Assembly (NCBI GenBank): GCA_946480925.1
Contig: CAMLLU010000132.1
Location: 1-6,889, forward strand
DNA from: an uncultured Rivibacter sp.
Lineage (GTDB): Bacteria > Pseudomonadota > Gammaproteobacteria > Burkholderiales > Burkholderiaceae
Direction: 5' to 3'
DNA length: 6,889 bases
How positions within the stretch are numbered: the stretch's first letter is position 1; each line of letters opens with the position of its first letter. Below are positions 1-6,054 of this stretch, piece by piece. A program made the position numbers and the translations under genes. Under the pieces are notes generated by a model. The model ran no database searches, was not told the DNA's origin, and worked only from the letters and a program-made list of their open reading frames with translations.

Positions 1-57
1 GCCGAAAGCCGCACCGAGCTGGCGGTGATGGCGTTGCGCCAGCGCCGCGTGAGCTAG
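1..57 (+). CDS. C-terminal tail of an upstream gene (possibly LuxR-type HTH regulator)
   Basis: Frame 1 is open from the first base and stops at TAG 55-57. It gives 18 residues ending SRTELAVMALRQRRVS. The rest of the gene is outside the window. The SerArgThrGlu-Leu-Ala stretch followed by a short basic tail resembles the end of LuxR/NarL-type helix-turn-helix domains, where the last helix often begins with a SerArgThr or AsnArgThr motif. This is a weak resemblance based on very few residues; another family is possible. The same-strand OsmC gene follows after 157 bases, most of which is a palindromic element. Confidence 0.5.
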   Translation, partial: AESRTELAVMALRQRRVS

Positions 58-61
58 CTGA

Positions 62-193
62 CAGGCTGTTGAAAAACCAATGCATTCACCGCAGAGGCGC
101 AGAGGGCGCGGAGAACCGCAGAGGGAAAGCCCGTGTTTCTCTGCGAACCTCTGCGTCCTCCGCGCCTCCGCGGTGAAGAATTTCAACAGCCTG
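62..193. repeat. 132-bp palindromic, MITE-like intergenic element
   Basis: The element has perfect 13-bp terminal inverted repeats: CAGGCTGTTGAAA at 62-74 and its reverse complement at 181-193. Inside them, 85-105 pairs with 157-177 at 19 of 21 positions. The left arm holds repeated GCAGAGG units (91-105 and near 117-123), and the right arm holds the complementary CCTCTGCG and CCTCCGCG units. The whole would fold into one long hairpin. Palindromes built from CGCAGAGG units with TGTTGAAA ends occur as dispersed intergenic repeats in proteobacterial genomes (recalled, not searched). It encodes no transposase, so it would be non-autonomous if mobile. Flanking bases CTGA (58-61) and CTAA (194-197) are similar but not an exact target duplication. 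Confidence 0.75.
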
Positions 194-214
194 CTAACCA
201 ACGACAGACAGACC

Positions 215-616
215 ATGACCATCACCGTCACGCGCGACGTTTCCGCGCGAATGAAACACACCGTTGCCATCGGCACGCACGCCATCGTCGTCGACGAGCC
301 CGTGACCAACGGTGGAGACGACCTGGGCCCGACCGCGCACGACCTCTACGACAGTGCCCTGGGCACCTGCAAGGCGATGACGCTGCTGTGGTACGCGCGG
401 CGCAAGGAGATCCCGCTGGAAGACATTCACGTGAGCGTGGAGCGCGACGACAGCGAGGAAAGGCAGGGGCGCTATCGGCTGAAGGTGGTGCTGGACCTGT
501 GCGGGCCACTGAGCGAAGCGCAGCGGCAGGAATTGCTGCGCGTGGCCGAGAAGTGCCCGGTGCATCGGTTGATGACGCAGGTGACGACGGAGATCACGAC
601 GCAGCTGACGGCTTAG
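215..616 (+). CDS. OsmC-family peroxiredoxin
   Basis: The product is a 133-residue cytoplasmic OsmC/Ohr-type thiol peroxidase; the family reduces organic hydroperoxides with a pair of conserved cysteines. Both are present: Cys52 in AlaLeuGlyThrCysLysAlaMetThr and Cys114 in GluLysCysProValHis. The first sits at the start of the long central helix, as the family requires. A third cysteine, Cys96, is extra. Length fits the short OsmC (YhfA-like) subgroup. The frame stays open upstream to an ATG at 80, but that stretch is the palindromic repeat and reads as low-complexity Arg-rich protein. ATG 215 is the natural start, although no good Shine-Dalgarno precedes it. The stop overlaps the stop of the convergent hydrolase by a few bases. 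Family assignment is firm; the peroxide substrate is not known. Confidence 0.9.
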   Translation: MTITVTRDVSARMKHTVAIGTHAIVVDEPVTNGGDDLGPTAHDLYDSALGTCKAMTLLWYARRKEIPLEDIHVSVERDDSEERQGRYRLKVVLDLCGPLSEAQRQELLRVAEKCPVHRLMTQVTTEITTQLTA

Positions 617-1470
617 CGCCCGGTGCGCTCGATGAATGCGCCCATCAGCGCGGCGCATTCAGCGGCATGGGTCTCCAGCAGGAAGTGCGGCCCATCGAGG
701 ACGTGCGCTTCCATGCGGGGCAGCGCCTGCATCCACGACAGCGTCTCGGCCAGCTCGAAGAAGACGTCGTGCCGCCCCCACAGCATGAGCGCAGGTGGCT
801 GCCGGTTCTTGAGGTAGTCGGCGATCTCGCCGAACCGGGCGACGTGGTTGCGGTAGTCGAGCACCAGTGCACGGTGCATCTCGAGCCGGCCCGGTAGGGA
901 CATGACCCGCCAGTCCTCTTCCCACAGCCGAGGGTCGATGCGTTCGGCAATGTCTTGCGGCACGCCGCCGACGTACTGGTCGCGCGTGCCTTCGAGCGTG
1001 AGATGCGCGGTTGCCTCGGCCTGGTGCTGCGGTGTCGGGTCGGCCCAGTAGGCTCGCGTCGCCGCCCATTGCGGCCCCATGCCGCTCTCGTGGGCGTTGG
1101 CGTTCTGCACGATGAGGCCGCGCACCCGCTGTGGCGCACGCGTGGCGAGGTGCAGTGCGACTGCGGCGCCATAGTCATGGAGATAGAGGTGGAAAGAATC
1201 GACTCCGAGTTGCTCGAGCAGGCGGTCGATCACATCTGCGAAGCGTGAGAACGAGGGCCGATCGACCGGCTCGGAGGCGCCGAAGCCCGGAAGGTCCGGG
1301 GCGATCACGAAGCAGTGCCGGGCGAGCGGGCCGATCACGTTGCGAAACGTTGCCCACGAACTCGGCAGGCCGTGGATCAACAGCAGCGGGGGCTTGTGTC
1401 GATCGCCCGCCACGCGGGCCACCAGCTCCTTGCCTTCGATCTTGAACGTCAACAGTTCCGGCTTCTTCAT
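613..1470 (-). CDS. Alpha/beta hydrolase with Asp nucleophile (epoxide hydrolase/haloalkane dehalogenase-like)
   Basis: The product is a 285-residue single-domain alpha/beta-hydrolase with no signal peptide, so probably cytoplasmic. The oxyanion-hole motif HisGlyLeuProSerSerTrp is at 33-39. The nucleophile elbow is LeuHisAspTyrGlyAla around residue 99, so the nucleophile is Asp99 rather than the Ser of esterases. This is typical of epoxide hydrolases and haloalkane dehalogenases. Asp235 (TrpGlyArgHisAsp) and His262 (GlyProHisPheLeuLeuGluThrHis) complete the triad. A cap region lies at about 125-215. ATG 1470 was chosen over a longer frame starting at 1521 because GGAGG (complement of 1480-1484) lies 9 bases before it and the extra 17 residues are not family-like. 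It is divergent from the substrate-binding protein gene and convergent with the OsmC gene. The substrate cannot be told from the sequence. Confidence 0.88.
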   Translation of the reverse strand: MKKPELLTFKIEGKELVARVAGDRHKPPLLLIHGLPSSWATFRNVIGPLARHCFVIAPDLPGFGASEPVDRPSFSRFADVIDRLLEQLGVDSFHLYLHDYGAAVALHLATRAPQRVRGLIVQNANAHESGMGPQWAATRAYWADPTPQHQAEATAHLTLEGTRDQYVGGVPQDIAERIDPRLWEEDWRVMSLPGRLEMHRALVLDYRNHVARFGEIADYLKNRQPPALMLWGRHDVFFELAETLSWMQALPRMEAHVLDGPHFLLETHAAECAALMGAFIERTGR

Positions 1471-1604
1471 CGCGCTGGGCCTCCGATGCTGCTGGAGCGG
1501 TGAGCGTAGTCCGCCGCGCAAACCACGATCCGCTCAGGGGGTGATGCGGCACGCCGCGGCCGCCGTGAACAAATCCCGCATCGAGCCACGGCCGGGGCAA
1601 AAAC

Positions 1605-1616
1605 TGACCGAGGTCA
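1605..1616. promoter_or_regulatory. Candidate operator: TGACC-2-GGTCA inverted repeat
   Basis: A perfect 5-bp inverted repeat with a 2-base spacer lies in the 230-bp spacer between the divergent hydrolase and binding-protein genes, about 85 bases before the latter. Its form suits a dimeric regulator, but arms this short arise by chance in GC-rich DNA. A second short inverted repeat, GCGGC-AC-GCCGC, is at 1546-1557. No convincing -35/-10 pair was found in either direction in this spacer. Confidence 0.25.
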
Positions 1617-1677
1617 AGAGCTTCGTCGCGCCACCGCCAAGACATTCACTTCAGGACGGAGCCCCGCACGCGGTGAT

Positions 1678-1698
1678 GCCCGTCCGGAGGAGACGGGC
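1678..1698 (+). promoter_or_regulatory. Ribosome-binding site in a hairpin loop before the substrate-binding protein gene
   Basis: GCCCGTC (1678-1684) and GACGGGC (1692-1698) form a perfect 7-bp stem around a 7-base loop CGGAGGA (1685-1691). The loop carries the Shine-Dalgarno GGAGG (1686-1690), 10 bases before ATG 1701. The site decides the start at 1701 over a second in-frame ATG at 1713. Displaying the site in a loop could help or limit ribosome access. The pairing is seen directly; any control role is inferred. Confidence 0.55.
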
Positions 1699-1700
1699 AA

Positions 1701-2816
1701 ATGCGAAGAGTTATGGCAACCCTGTGTGTGGCCTGGGCTGCGGTGTCGGCCGCCTGGGCGCAAGACATCGTGATCGGCCAGTCGGTGGCCCTGAGCGGGC
1801 CCAACGCCGACATCGGGCGCGATATGCGCGACGGCGCGCTTGCCGTGTTTGCCAAGGTCAACGCCAGCAATGCGTTGCCCGGCGGGCGGCACGTGAAGCT
1901 CGTCACGCTGGACAACGCCAACAGCCGCGAGCGTGCGCTGCAGAACACGCAGCAGCTGCTCAACGAGCATGGCGCACAAGTATTGTTCGGCTACAACTCT
2001 GCCACGAACAGCGTGGATGCCTTGCCGCTGGCCGCGCGCAGCAACGTGCTGTTCTTCTCGCCGTTCAGCGGGTCGGCCGTGCTGCGCAGTCATCCGAACG
2101 TCTTCACCATTCGCGCGTCGTATCGCGACGAGGCGCTGAAGATCATCGAAGCGAAGCGCAGCGTCGGCAGTGAAAAGGCCGTGGTCGTGCACTACGACGA
2201 CGAGGTGGGCCGCAGCAACTACGAGGCCGTGGCTTCGGCCTACGTCGAAGCCGGTGCCGCCAAGCCGCCGGGCGTGGCCGTGAAGCGCGGCGCGCAGCTC
2301 GATGCCGCGTCGTTCGACGCGGTGCTGAAGAGCGCGCCGCACTACGTGCTCGTGACGACGCAGTACGGCGTCGTGCGCGACCTGCTGAAGGTGGCCACCG
2401 ACCGCAACACGCCCATGTCGGTGGCGGCGCTGTCGTTCGTCAACCCGGACGAGCTGGCCGAGTCGGTGGGGCCGCTGGCGCGCGGCACCATGGTGTCGCA
2501 GGTGATCCCTTCGCCGCGAGCGTCGAACCAGGTGTCGCTGCCCATCGTGAAGGACTGCGCCGCGGCGTTGCTGGCGCTCAACGGCGCGAAGCTGAACTAC
2601 ACGTCGCTGGAGTCCTGCATCGCGGCACACGCGCTCGTGGCGGCGCTCAAGAAGGCCGGGCCGCAGCCCACGCGCGAAGGCATCCTGCAGGCGATGGGGG
2701 CGGTGGGGCGCATCGACCTCGGCGGCTATGCGATGCAGTTCTCGCTGGCGCAGCACCAGGGCAGCGGCTGGGTGGAGCTGACGATGCTGTCGCGGGGGAA
2801 TCAGTTCGTGAAGTAG
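1701..2816 (+). CDS. Periplasmic ABC transporter substrate-binding protein, branched-chain amino acid (LivJ) type
   Basis: The product is a 371-residue secreted type-1 periplasmic binding protein (Peripla_BP_6, the Leu/Ile/Val receptor class). A signal peptide with two Arg near the start and a hydrophobic core ends at AlaTrpAla, with likely cleavage after residue 20. There is no lipobox cysteine, so the protein should be soluble in the periplasm. The mature start IleValIleGlyGlnSerValAlaLeuSerGlyProAsn is the first beta strand and ligand loop of the family. GlyTyrAsnSerAlaThrAsn and SerProPheSerGlySer segments follow at the ligand cleft. Cys286 and Cys306 could form a disulfide. No permease or ATPase is in the window, so it looks like an orphan receptor, as is common in Burkholderiales. 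The ligand is unknown: this fold also binds amides, short acids and aromatic compounds. Confidence 0.88.
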   Translation: MRRVMATLCVAWAAVSAAWAQDIVIGQSVALSGPNADIGRDMRDGALAVFAKVNASNALPGGRHVKLVTLDNANSRERALQNTQQLLNEHGAQVLFGYNSATNSVDALPLAARSNVLFFSPFSGSAVLRSHPNVFTIRASYRDEALKIIEAKRSVGSEKAVVVHYDDEVGRSNYEAVASAYVEAGAAKPPGVAVKRGAQLDAASFDAVLKSAPHYVLVTTQYGVVRDLLKVATDRNTPMSVAALSFVNPDELAESVGPLARGTMVSQVIPSPRASNQVSLPIVKDCAAALLALNGAKLNYTSLESCIAAHALVAALKKAGPQPTREGILQAMGAVGRIDLGGYAMQFSLAQHQGSGWVELTMLSRGNQFVK

Positions 2817-2837
2817 CGGCTGCGTGAAGCAGCGGCT
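2807..2837. repeat. Short tandem duplication across the substrate-binding protein stop codon
   Basis: CGTGAAGTAGCGGCT (2807-2821) recurs as CGTGAAGCAGCGGCT (2823-2837) with a 16-base period and one mismatch. The first copy contains the binding-protein stop TAG (2814-2816). In the second copy the same position is CAG. The repeat fills nearly all of the 22-base gap to the convergent MocR gene stop at 2839. It looks like a local slippage duplication. No terminator is visible between the two convergent genes. Confidence 0.6.
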
Positions 2838-2838
2838 C

Positions 2839-4179
2839 CTAGAACGCCTGGTCGTCGATCACGCTTTTCACCGTCTGCAGCGCTTCCCGCAGTGCCCCCA
2901 GCTCGACGGAACCGAGCGCCAGCCGCAGTGCATGCGGCACGTGAGCGGTGGTCGCGAACGGTTCAGCCGTCGAAACCGAAATCCGTGCAGACAGCAATGC
3001 CTTGGCCACCCTGTCGGCTCGAACCTCTTCGGGCAGCGCGAGCCACAGGAAGTAAGAGGCCGGGTGGCGGACATGTCGAAGCCCGGCAAGCACTTCCGCG
3101 GCGACGGCCTGACGGTGCATCGCATCTTCGCGCTTTTCCTGTTCGAGCCGTGCCACGGTGCCGTCGTCGAGCCAGCCGCAGGCCAGGGCCGTCATCACGG
3201 CAGGCGTGTTCCAGGTCGTGGCGCGGATGGCCCGTTCGATCTTCGGTATCCACGCGCTGGGCGCCGCGACGAAGCCCACGCGCAAGCCGGTGGCCACGCT
3301 TTTCGACAGCCCCGAGACGTAGACCGTCGTTTCGGGCGCCAGTGCTGACAAGGGCGGTGGTGGCGAGGCGTCGAGGAAGGCATAGGCCGCGTCTTCGATG
3401 AGCAGCAAGCCGTGCCTGCGCGCGATGGCCACCAGCTGCCGGCGCCGGCTTGCGCTCATTACCCACCCGAGTGGGTTGTGAAGCGTTGGCATCAAGTAGG
3501 CCGCACGCACACGCCGGCGTTTGCACAGGGCCTCCAGCGCATCGAGGTCGGGCCCTGCACCAGCTGCCGGCAGCGGCGCCAGTTCGAGCCGCTGTGCCTC
3601 TGCCAGCAGCTTGAAGCCCGGGTACGTGAGGGCATCGACGGCGACCACGTCGCCGGGCTTGAGCAGTGCCATGGCCGTGGTGGCCAGCCCGTGCTGCGCG
3701 CCGCTCACGATGGCCACCTGCTGCGCCTTCACCGCCAGCCCGCGGCTGGCGAGGTGGCGTGCCACCGCGGCCCGCTGGGCCTCGCGGCCACCGTGCGGCT
3801 GGTAGCGCAGCAGCGCTTCCAGGTCTCCGTCTCCACTGGCGGCCAGTTGGCGCAGCGCCGCTCGCAGCAGGCCGGCCTGGCCGGGCAGCGACGGGTAGTT
3901 GAAGCTCAGGTCCGCAACGTCTGCGGCGGCGGCGTACTGGTCGATACCCAGGTTGCGAGGCAACAAGGTTTCGCGAACGAAGGTGCCGCGGCCCGTTTCG
4001 CCGCTCACGAGGCCCATCGCCTCGAGCTCCGCATACACGCGGCTTGCGGTCACGAGAGCGAGGCCTTCGCGGGCAGCCAACTCACGGTGCGTGGGCAGGC
4101 GAGTGCCGGACGCCAGGCGACCGGAGCGGATGTCATCCGCGAGCGTGTCGACCAGCGTCTTGTAGCGAGCCTGAGCCAT
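2839..4179 (-). CDS. MocR-family regulator (GntR wHTH fused to class I aminotransferase domain)
   Basis: The product is a 446-residue transcription factor. Residues 1-70 are a GntR winged helix, with SerGlyThrArgLeuProThrHisArgGluLeuAla, AlaSerArgValTyrAlaGluLeuGlu and GlyThrPheVal marking helices and wing. A linker leads to a fold-type I aminotransferase domain from about 90. The PLP-site residues are present: Asn235 (AsnProLeuGly), Asp263 and Tyr266 (GluAspAlaAlaTyr), the Schiff-base Lys293 (SerGlyLeuSerLysSer), Arg300 (phosphate side) and Arg419 (carboxylate side). It should therefore bind PLP and an amino-type effector. MocR proteins usually regulate rather than transaminate, and often control the divergent gene, here the DJ-1/PfpI gene 98 bases away. 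The effector is unknown. Length is normal for the family. No strong Shine-Dalgarno precedes ATG 4179, but the protein begins at the expected point of the winged helix. Confidence 0.92.
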   Translation of the reverse strand: MAQARYKTLVDTLADDIRSGRLASGTRLPTHRELAAREGLALVTASRVYAELEAMGLVSGETGRGTFVRETLLPRNLGIDQYAAAADVADLSFNYPSLPGQAGLLRAALRQLAASGDGDLEALLRYQPHGGREAQRAAVARHLASRGLAVKAQQVAIVSGAQHGLATTAMALLKPGDVVAVDALTYPGFKLLAEAQRLELAPLPAAGAGPDLDALEALCKRRRVRAAYLMPTLHNPLGWVMSASRRRQLVAIARRHGLLLIEDAAYAFLDASPPPPLSALAPETTVYVSGLSKSVATGLRVGFVAAPSAWIPKIERAIRATTWNTPAVMTALACGWLDDGTVARLEQEKREDAMHRQAVAAEVLAGLRHVRHPASYFLWLALPEEVRADRVAKALLSARISVSTAEPFATTAHVPHALRLALGSVELGALREALQTVKSVIDDQAF

Positions 4180-4196
4180 GCGTCAGCGTATCCATG

Positions 4197-4212
4197 ACAA
4201 TTTTTTGATTGT
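4197..4212. promoter_or_regulatory. Candidate MocR operator: ACAAT-6-ATTGT inverted repeat
   Basis: A perfect 5-bp inverted repeat with a 6-base spacer sits in the only AT-rich stretch of the 98-bp spacer between the MocR and DJ-1 genes. It overlaps the predicted -35 of the DJ-1 promoter and the best -10-like hexamer for the MocR gene. Binding here could control both genes. Characterised MocR sites are often direct repeats, so the symmetry does not by itself name the binding protein. A perfect 8-bp palindrome, CGCATGCG, is also present at 4235-4242. Confidence 0.4.
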
Positions 4213-4233
4213 ATTGAGCGGCTTTCCTACCAT
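4205..4233 (+). promoter_or_regulatory. Predicted sigma-70 promoter for DJ-1/PfpI gene 1
   Basis: TTGATT (4205-4210) and TACCAT (4228-4233) each match the -35 and -10 consensus at 4 of 6 bases and are separated by an ideal 17 bases. A transcript starting near 4240 would have a leader of roughly 38 bases before ATG 4278. Confidence 0.5.
4208..4213 (-). promoter_or_regulatory. Possible -10 element of the MocR gene
   Basis: Read on the minus strand this is TACAAT, matching 5 of 6 bases of the -10 consensus. It would start transcription about 20 bases before the MocR ATG. No good -35 lies at the right distance, so it would be weak or activator-dependent. It overlaps the -35 of the opposite promoter and the inverted repeat, which would favour joint control or autoregulation. 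Confidence 0.3.
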
Positions 4234-4277
4234 ACGCATGCGCCAGGCACTTGCTGCCGCCAAACCGGAGACGCGCC

Positions 4278-4895
4278 ATGCACATCGCCATCGTCACCTT
4301 CGAAGGCTTCAACGAGCTCGATTCACTCATCGCACTGGGCATCCTCAACCGCATCAGGAAGCCGGGCTGGCGCGTGTCCATCGCCAGCCCCAGCGCACAC
4401 GTGCGGTCCATGAACGGCGTGGTGCTCGAGGCGCAGGCCACGTTGCAAGAAGCCTGCATGGCCGATGCCGTGATCGTGGGCAGCGGCAGCCAGACGCGCA
4501 ACGTGGTCGCAGATGACGCCCTGATGGCACAGCTGCAGTTCGACCCCCGCAGGCAACTGCTGGGGGCTCAATGCTCCGGCACGCTCGTGCTGGCGAAGCT
4601 GGGGCTGCTCAGCGGCGTGCCGGCCTGCACGGACTTGATCACGAAGCCCTGGGTCGAAGAGTCGGGCGTCGGCGTGCTGAACCAGCCGTTCGTTGCCAAG
4701 GGCAGCGTGGCCACTGCTGGCGGCTGCCTTGCATCGCAGTACCTCGCCGCCTGGGTGATCGCGCGGCTGGAAGGCACAGAGGCGGCGAGGAGTGCGATGC
4801 ACTACGTCGCGCCAGTGGGGGAGAAGGAGGCGTATGTCGAGCGTGCAATGCGCAACATCGAGCCCTTCCTGGAGGGCAATCTCGTGGCGGCGTGA
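4278..4895 (+). CDS. DJ-1/PfpI family protein, number 1
   Basis: The product is a 205-residue cytoplasmic protein of the DJ-1/PfpI (class I glutamine-amidotransferase-like) superfamily. The first strand is MetHisIleAlaIleValThrPhe. The nucleophile-elbow cysteine is Cys99 in GlyAlaGlnCysSerGlyThr. Asp15 matches the acidic residue of the other two DJ-1 domains here. Where they have ThrThrHisTrp 20 residues after the cysteine, this one has CysThrAspLeu (Asp119), and a later GlyGlyCysLeuAla places a third cysteine at 150. It is therefore a divergent subfamily, and its catalytic residues may differ. ATG 4278 is supported by GGAG at 4267-4270, 7 bases upstream; a TTG at 4251 in the same frame lacks this. 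The divergent MocR gene is its likely regulator. The reaction is unknown; relatives include glyoxalases, deglycase-like proteins, chaperones and isonitrile hydratases. Confidence 0.88.
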   Translation: MHIAIVTFEGFNELDSLIALGILNRIRKPGWRVSIASPSAHVRSMNGVVLEAQATLQEACMADAVIVGSGSQTRNVVADDALMAQLQFDPRRQLLGAQCSGTLVLAKLGLLSGVPACTDLITKPWVEESGVGVLNQPFVAKGSVATAGGCLASQYLAAWVIARLEGTEAARSAMHYVAPVGEKEAYVERAMRNIEPFLEGNLVAA

Positions 4896-4900
4896 GTCTT

Positions 4901-4916
4901 GCCGGGCCTGCCCGGC
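4901..4916. terminator. GC-rich hairpin between convergent DJ-1 and GlxA-family genes
   Basis: GCCGGGC (4901-4907) and GCCCGGC (4910-4916) form a perfect stem with a 2-base gap, in practice five or six pairs with a small loop. It starts 5 bases after the DJ-1 stop in a 36-base convergent gap. Its position suits a shared terminator, but neither strand has a following T run, so classic intrinsic termination is not shown. Confidence 0.35.
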
Positions 4917-4931
4917 CCCGTCGCAGTGGGC

Positions 4932-5921
4932 TCACGAGGGCCCGGCGATTGAAGCGGACTTGCGAAACGCGGCAGGCGGTCGGCCGAGCAGCCGCTGGAA
5001 GGAGCGCCGCATGCGCTCGGTGCTCCCGAAGCCGCACTCGTCTGCGATGCGCTGCACCGAAGGGCTGCCTCCTTCCAGCGCGGCACGCGCCGCTTCCACC
5101 CGCAGGCGCTCGACGGTCTGCGCGGGTGTGGCTCCGGTCTCGGCGCGGAAGCTGCGCGCAAAGTGGCGCGGGCTCATGTGGACACGTGCAGCCAGTTCCT
5201 CCACGCGATGGTCGTGTTGGAGATGGCACCTCACGTGATCGAGCAACTCGCCGAAGCGGCCTTCCGGGCGCTGCAAATCCAGCAGCGGCGAGAACTGCGA
5301 TTGCCCGCCCGGGCGCCGCCGCTCCACCACCAGCTGGCGCGCCGCTTCGCGGGCCACCTCTTCGCCATGGTCATGGGCTACCAGCGCCAGGCAAAGGTCG
5401 ATGCCGGCCGTCATTCCGGCGCTGGTCCAGACTTCAGGCAGGCGCCGTGAGCGGCCGCGGACCGCGGGCTCGTGCACGTAGATGCGATCGGGCTGCAGGC
5501 GCACCGCCGGAAAGTCGCTTTCGAACTGGCGGCTGCGGGACCAGTGCGTCGTGGCGGTGCGATGGTCGAGCAGGCCCGCGGCCGCGAGCACGAGGCTGCC
5601 ACTGCAGATGCTTGCCACCCGTGCACCTGCCTCGCCGGCACGCTGCAGCCAACCGATGAGCCGCGCGTCGCGGCACGCCGCATCGACACCGTCTCCGCCG
5701 ATCACCATCACCAGGTCCACGTCACTCAGCCGGCGCGGCAGCGCCTGCACCGGCCAGGCGACCCCCGCCGAACTGGGCACCGTGGGCCGCCTGCCTGCCA
5801 CCAGGCGCCAGGTGTAGCTGCCCGGTCTCGCCAACCGTGCGACCTCGAAGACGGCCATCGGGCCAGCCAGGTCGAGTTGCTGGAAGCCGGGGAAGAGCAC
5901 GAAAGCAATGCGGCACGCCAT
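4932..5921 (-). CDS. GlxA-family transcriptional regulator (DJ-1/PfpI domain + AraC HTH)
   Basis: The product is a 329-residue regulator. Residues 1-190 are a DJ-1/PfpI-like sensor domain: PheProGlyPheGlnGlnLeuAspLeuAlaGlyPro near the start, Cys106 in SerIleCysSerGlySer at the elbow, ThrThrHisTrp at 124-127 and SerAlaGlyMetThrAlaGlyIleAsp at 167-175. Residues about 225-322 are an AraC DNA-binding domain with two HTHs (around 240-263 and 289-311) and the usual GlyArgProProAlaAlaPheArg end. GlxA relatives sense small nitrogenous metabolites such as glycine betaine derivatives, carnitine or arginine; the ligand here is unknown. The frame runs upstream to 6239, but that part overlaps the divergent DJ-1 gene and is not family-like. 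ATG 5921 gives the standard start, though it lacks a clear Shine-Dalgarno. It is divergent from DJ-1/PfpI gene 2, its probable target. Confidence 0.92.
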   Translation of the reverse strand: MACRIAFVLFPGFQQLDLAGPMAVFEVARLARPGSYTWRLVAGRRPTVPSSAGVAWPVQALPRRLSDVDLVMVIGGDGVDAACRDARLIGWLQRAGEAGARVASICSGSLVLAAAGLLDHRTATTHWSRSRQFESDFPAVRLQPDRIYVHEPAVRGRSRRLPEVWTSAGMTAGIDLCLALVAHDHGEEVAREAARQLVVERRRPGGQSQFSPLLDLQRPEGRFGELLDHVRCHLQHDHRVEELAARVHMSPRHFARSFRAETGATPAQTVERLRVEAARAALEGGSPSVQRIADECGFGSTERMRRSFQRLLGRPPAAFRKSASIAGPS

Positions 5922-6054
5922 GCCGCGACTATGCCGCGGATCAACGCCAGGCGCCATGGCAGAAAAGGTGGGAACTGCGTCATGGCTGCCAGTGCATCCA
6001 TCGGGCAAGCTGCGAGCCTTCTGAATCAGCGCATGGCATGGAGGCCACACCAGC
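5922..6054. promoter_or_regulatory. Divergent spacer between GlxA-family and DJ-1 genes with CATGGC/TGGC-GCCA motifs
   Basis: The 133-bp spacer must hold promoters for both genes, but no clear -35/-10 pair was seen. It contains a perfect 8-bp palindrome GCCATGGC (5953-5960), a TGGC-T-GCCA near-palindrome (5983-5991), and three copies of CATGGC (5955, 5981, 6032) at intervals of 26 and 51 bases. TGGCAG (5957-5962) and CTGCCA (5986-5991) form a longer-range inverted pair. AraC-type regulators bind paired half-sites, so these are candidates only. GGAGG at 6040-6044 is the ribosome-binding site of the plus-strand gene. Confidence 0.35.

Noticed and set aside
58..197. CTGA/CTAA as a target-site duplication of the palindromic element
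   Set aside because: They differ at one of four bases, too weak to count as a duplication.
80..214. N-terminal extension of the OsmC protein from ATG 80
   Set aside because: It lies inside the palindromic repeat, reads as Arg-rich non-family sequence, and the OsmC domain begins right after ATG 215.
1614..2756. Long minus-strand open frame opposite the substrate-binding protein gene
   Set aside because: It is an Arg/His-rich antisense shadow of a clear secreted binding protein in GC-rich DNA; no domain is recognisable.
4571..5659. Long plus-strand open frame across the DJ-1 and GlxA-family genes
   Set aside because: It is out of frame with DJ-1 and antisense to the GlxA-family gene, Arg/Ala/Gly-rich, with no motif.
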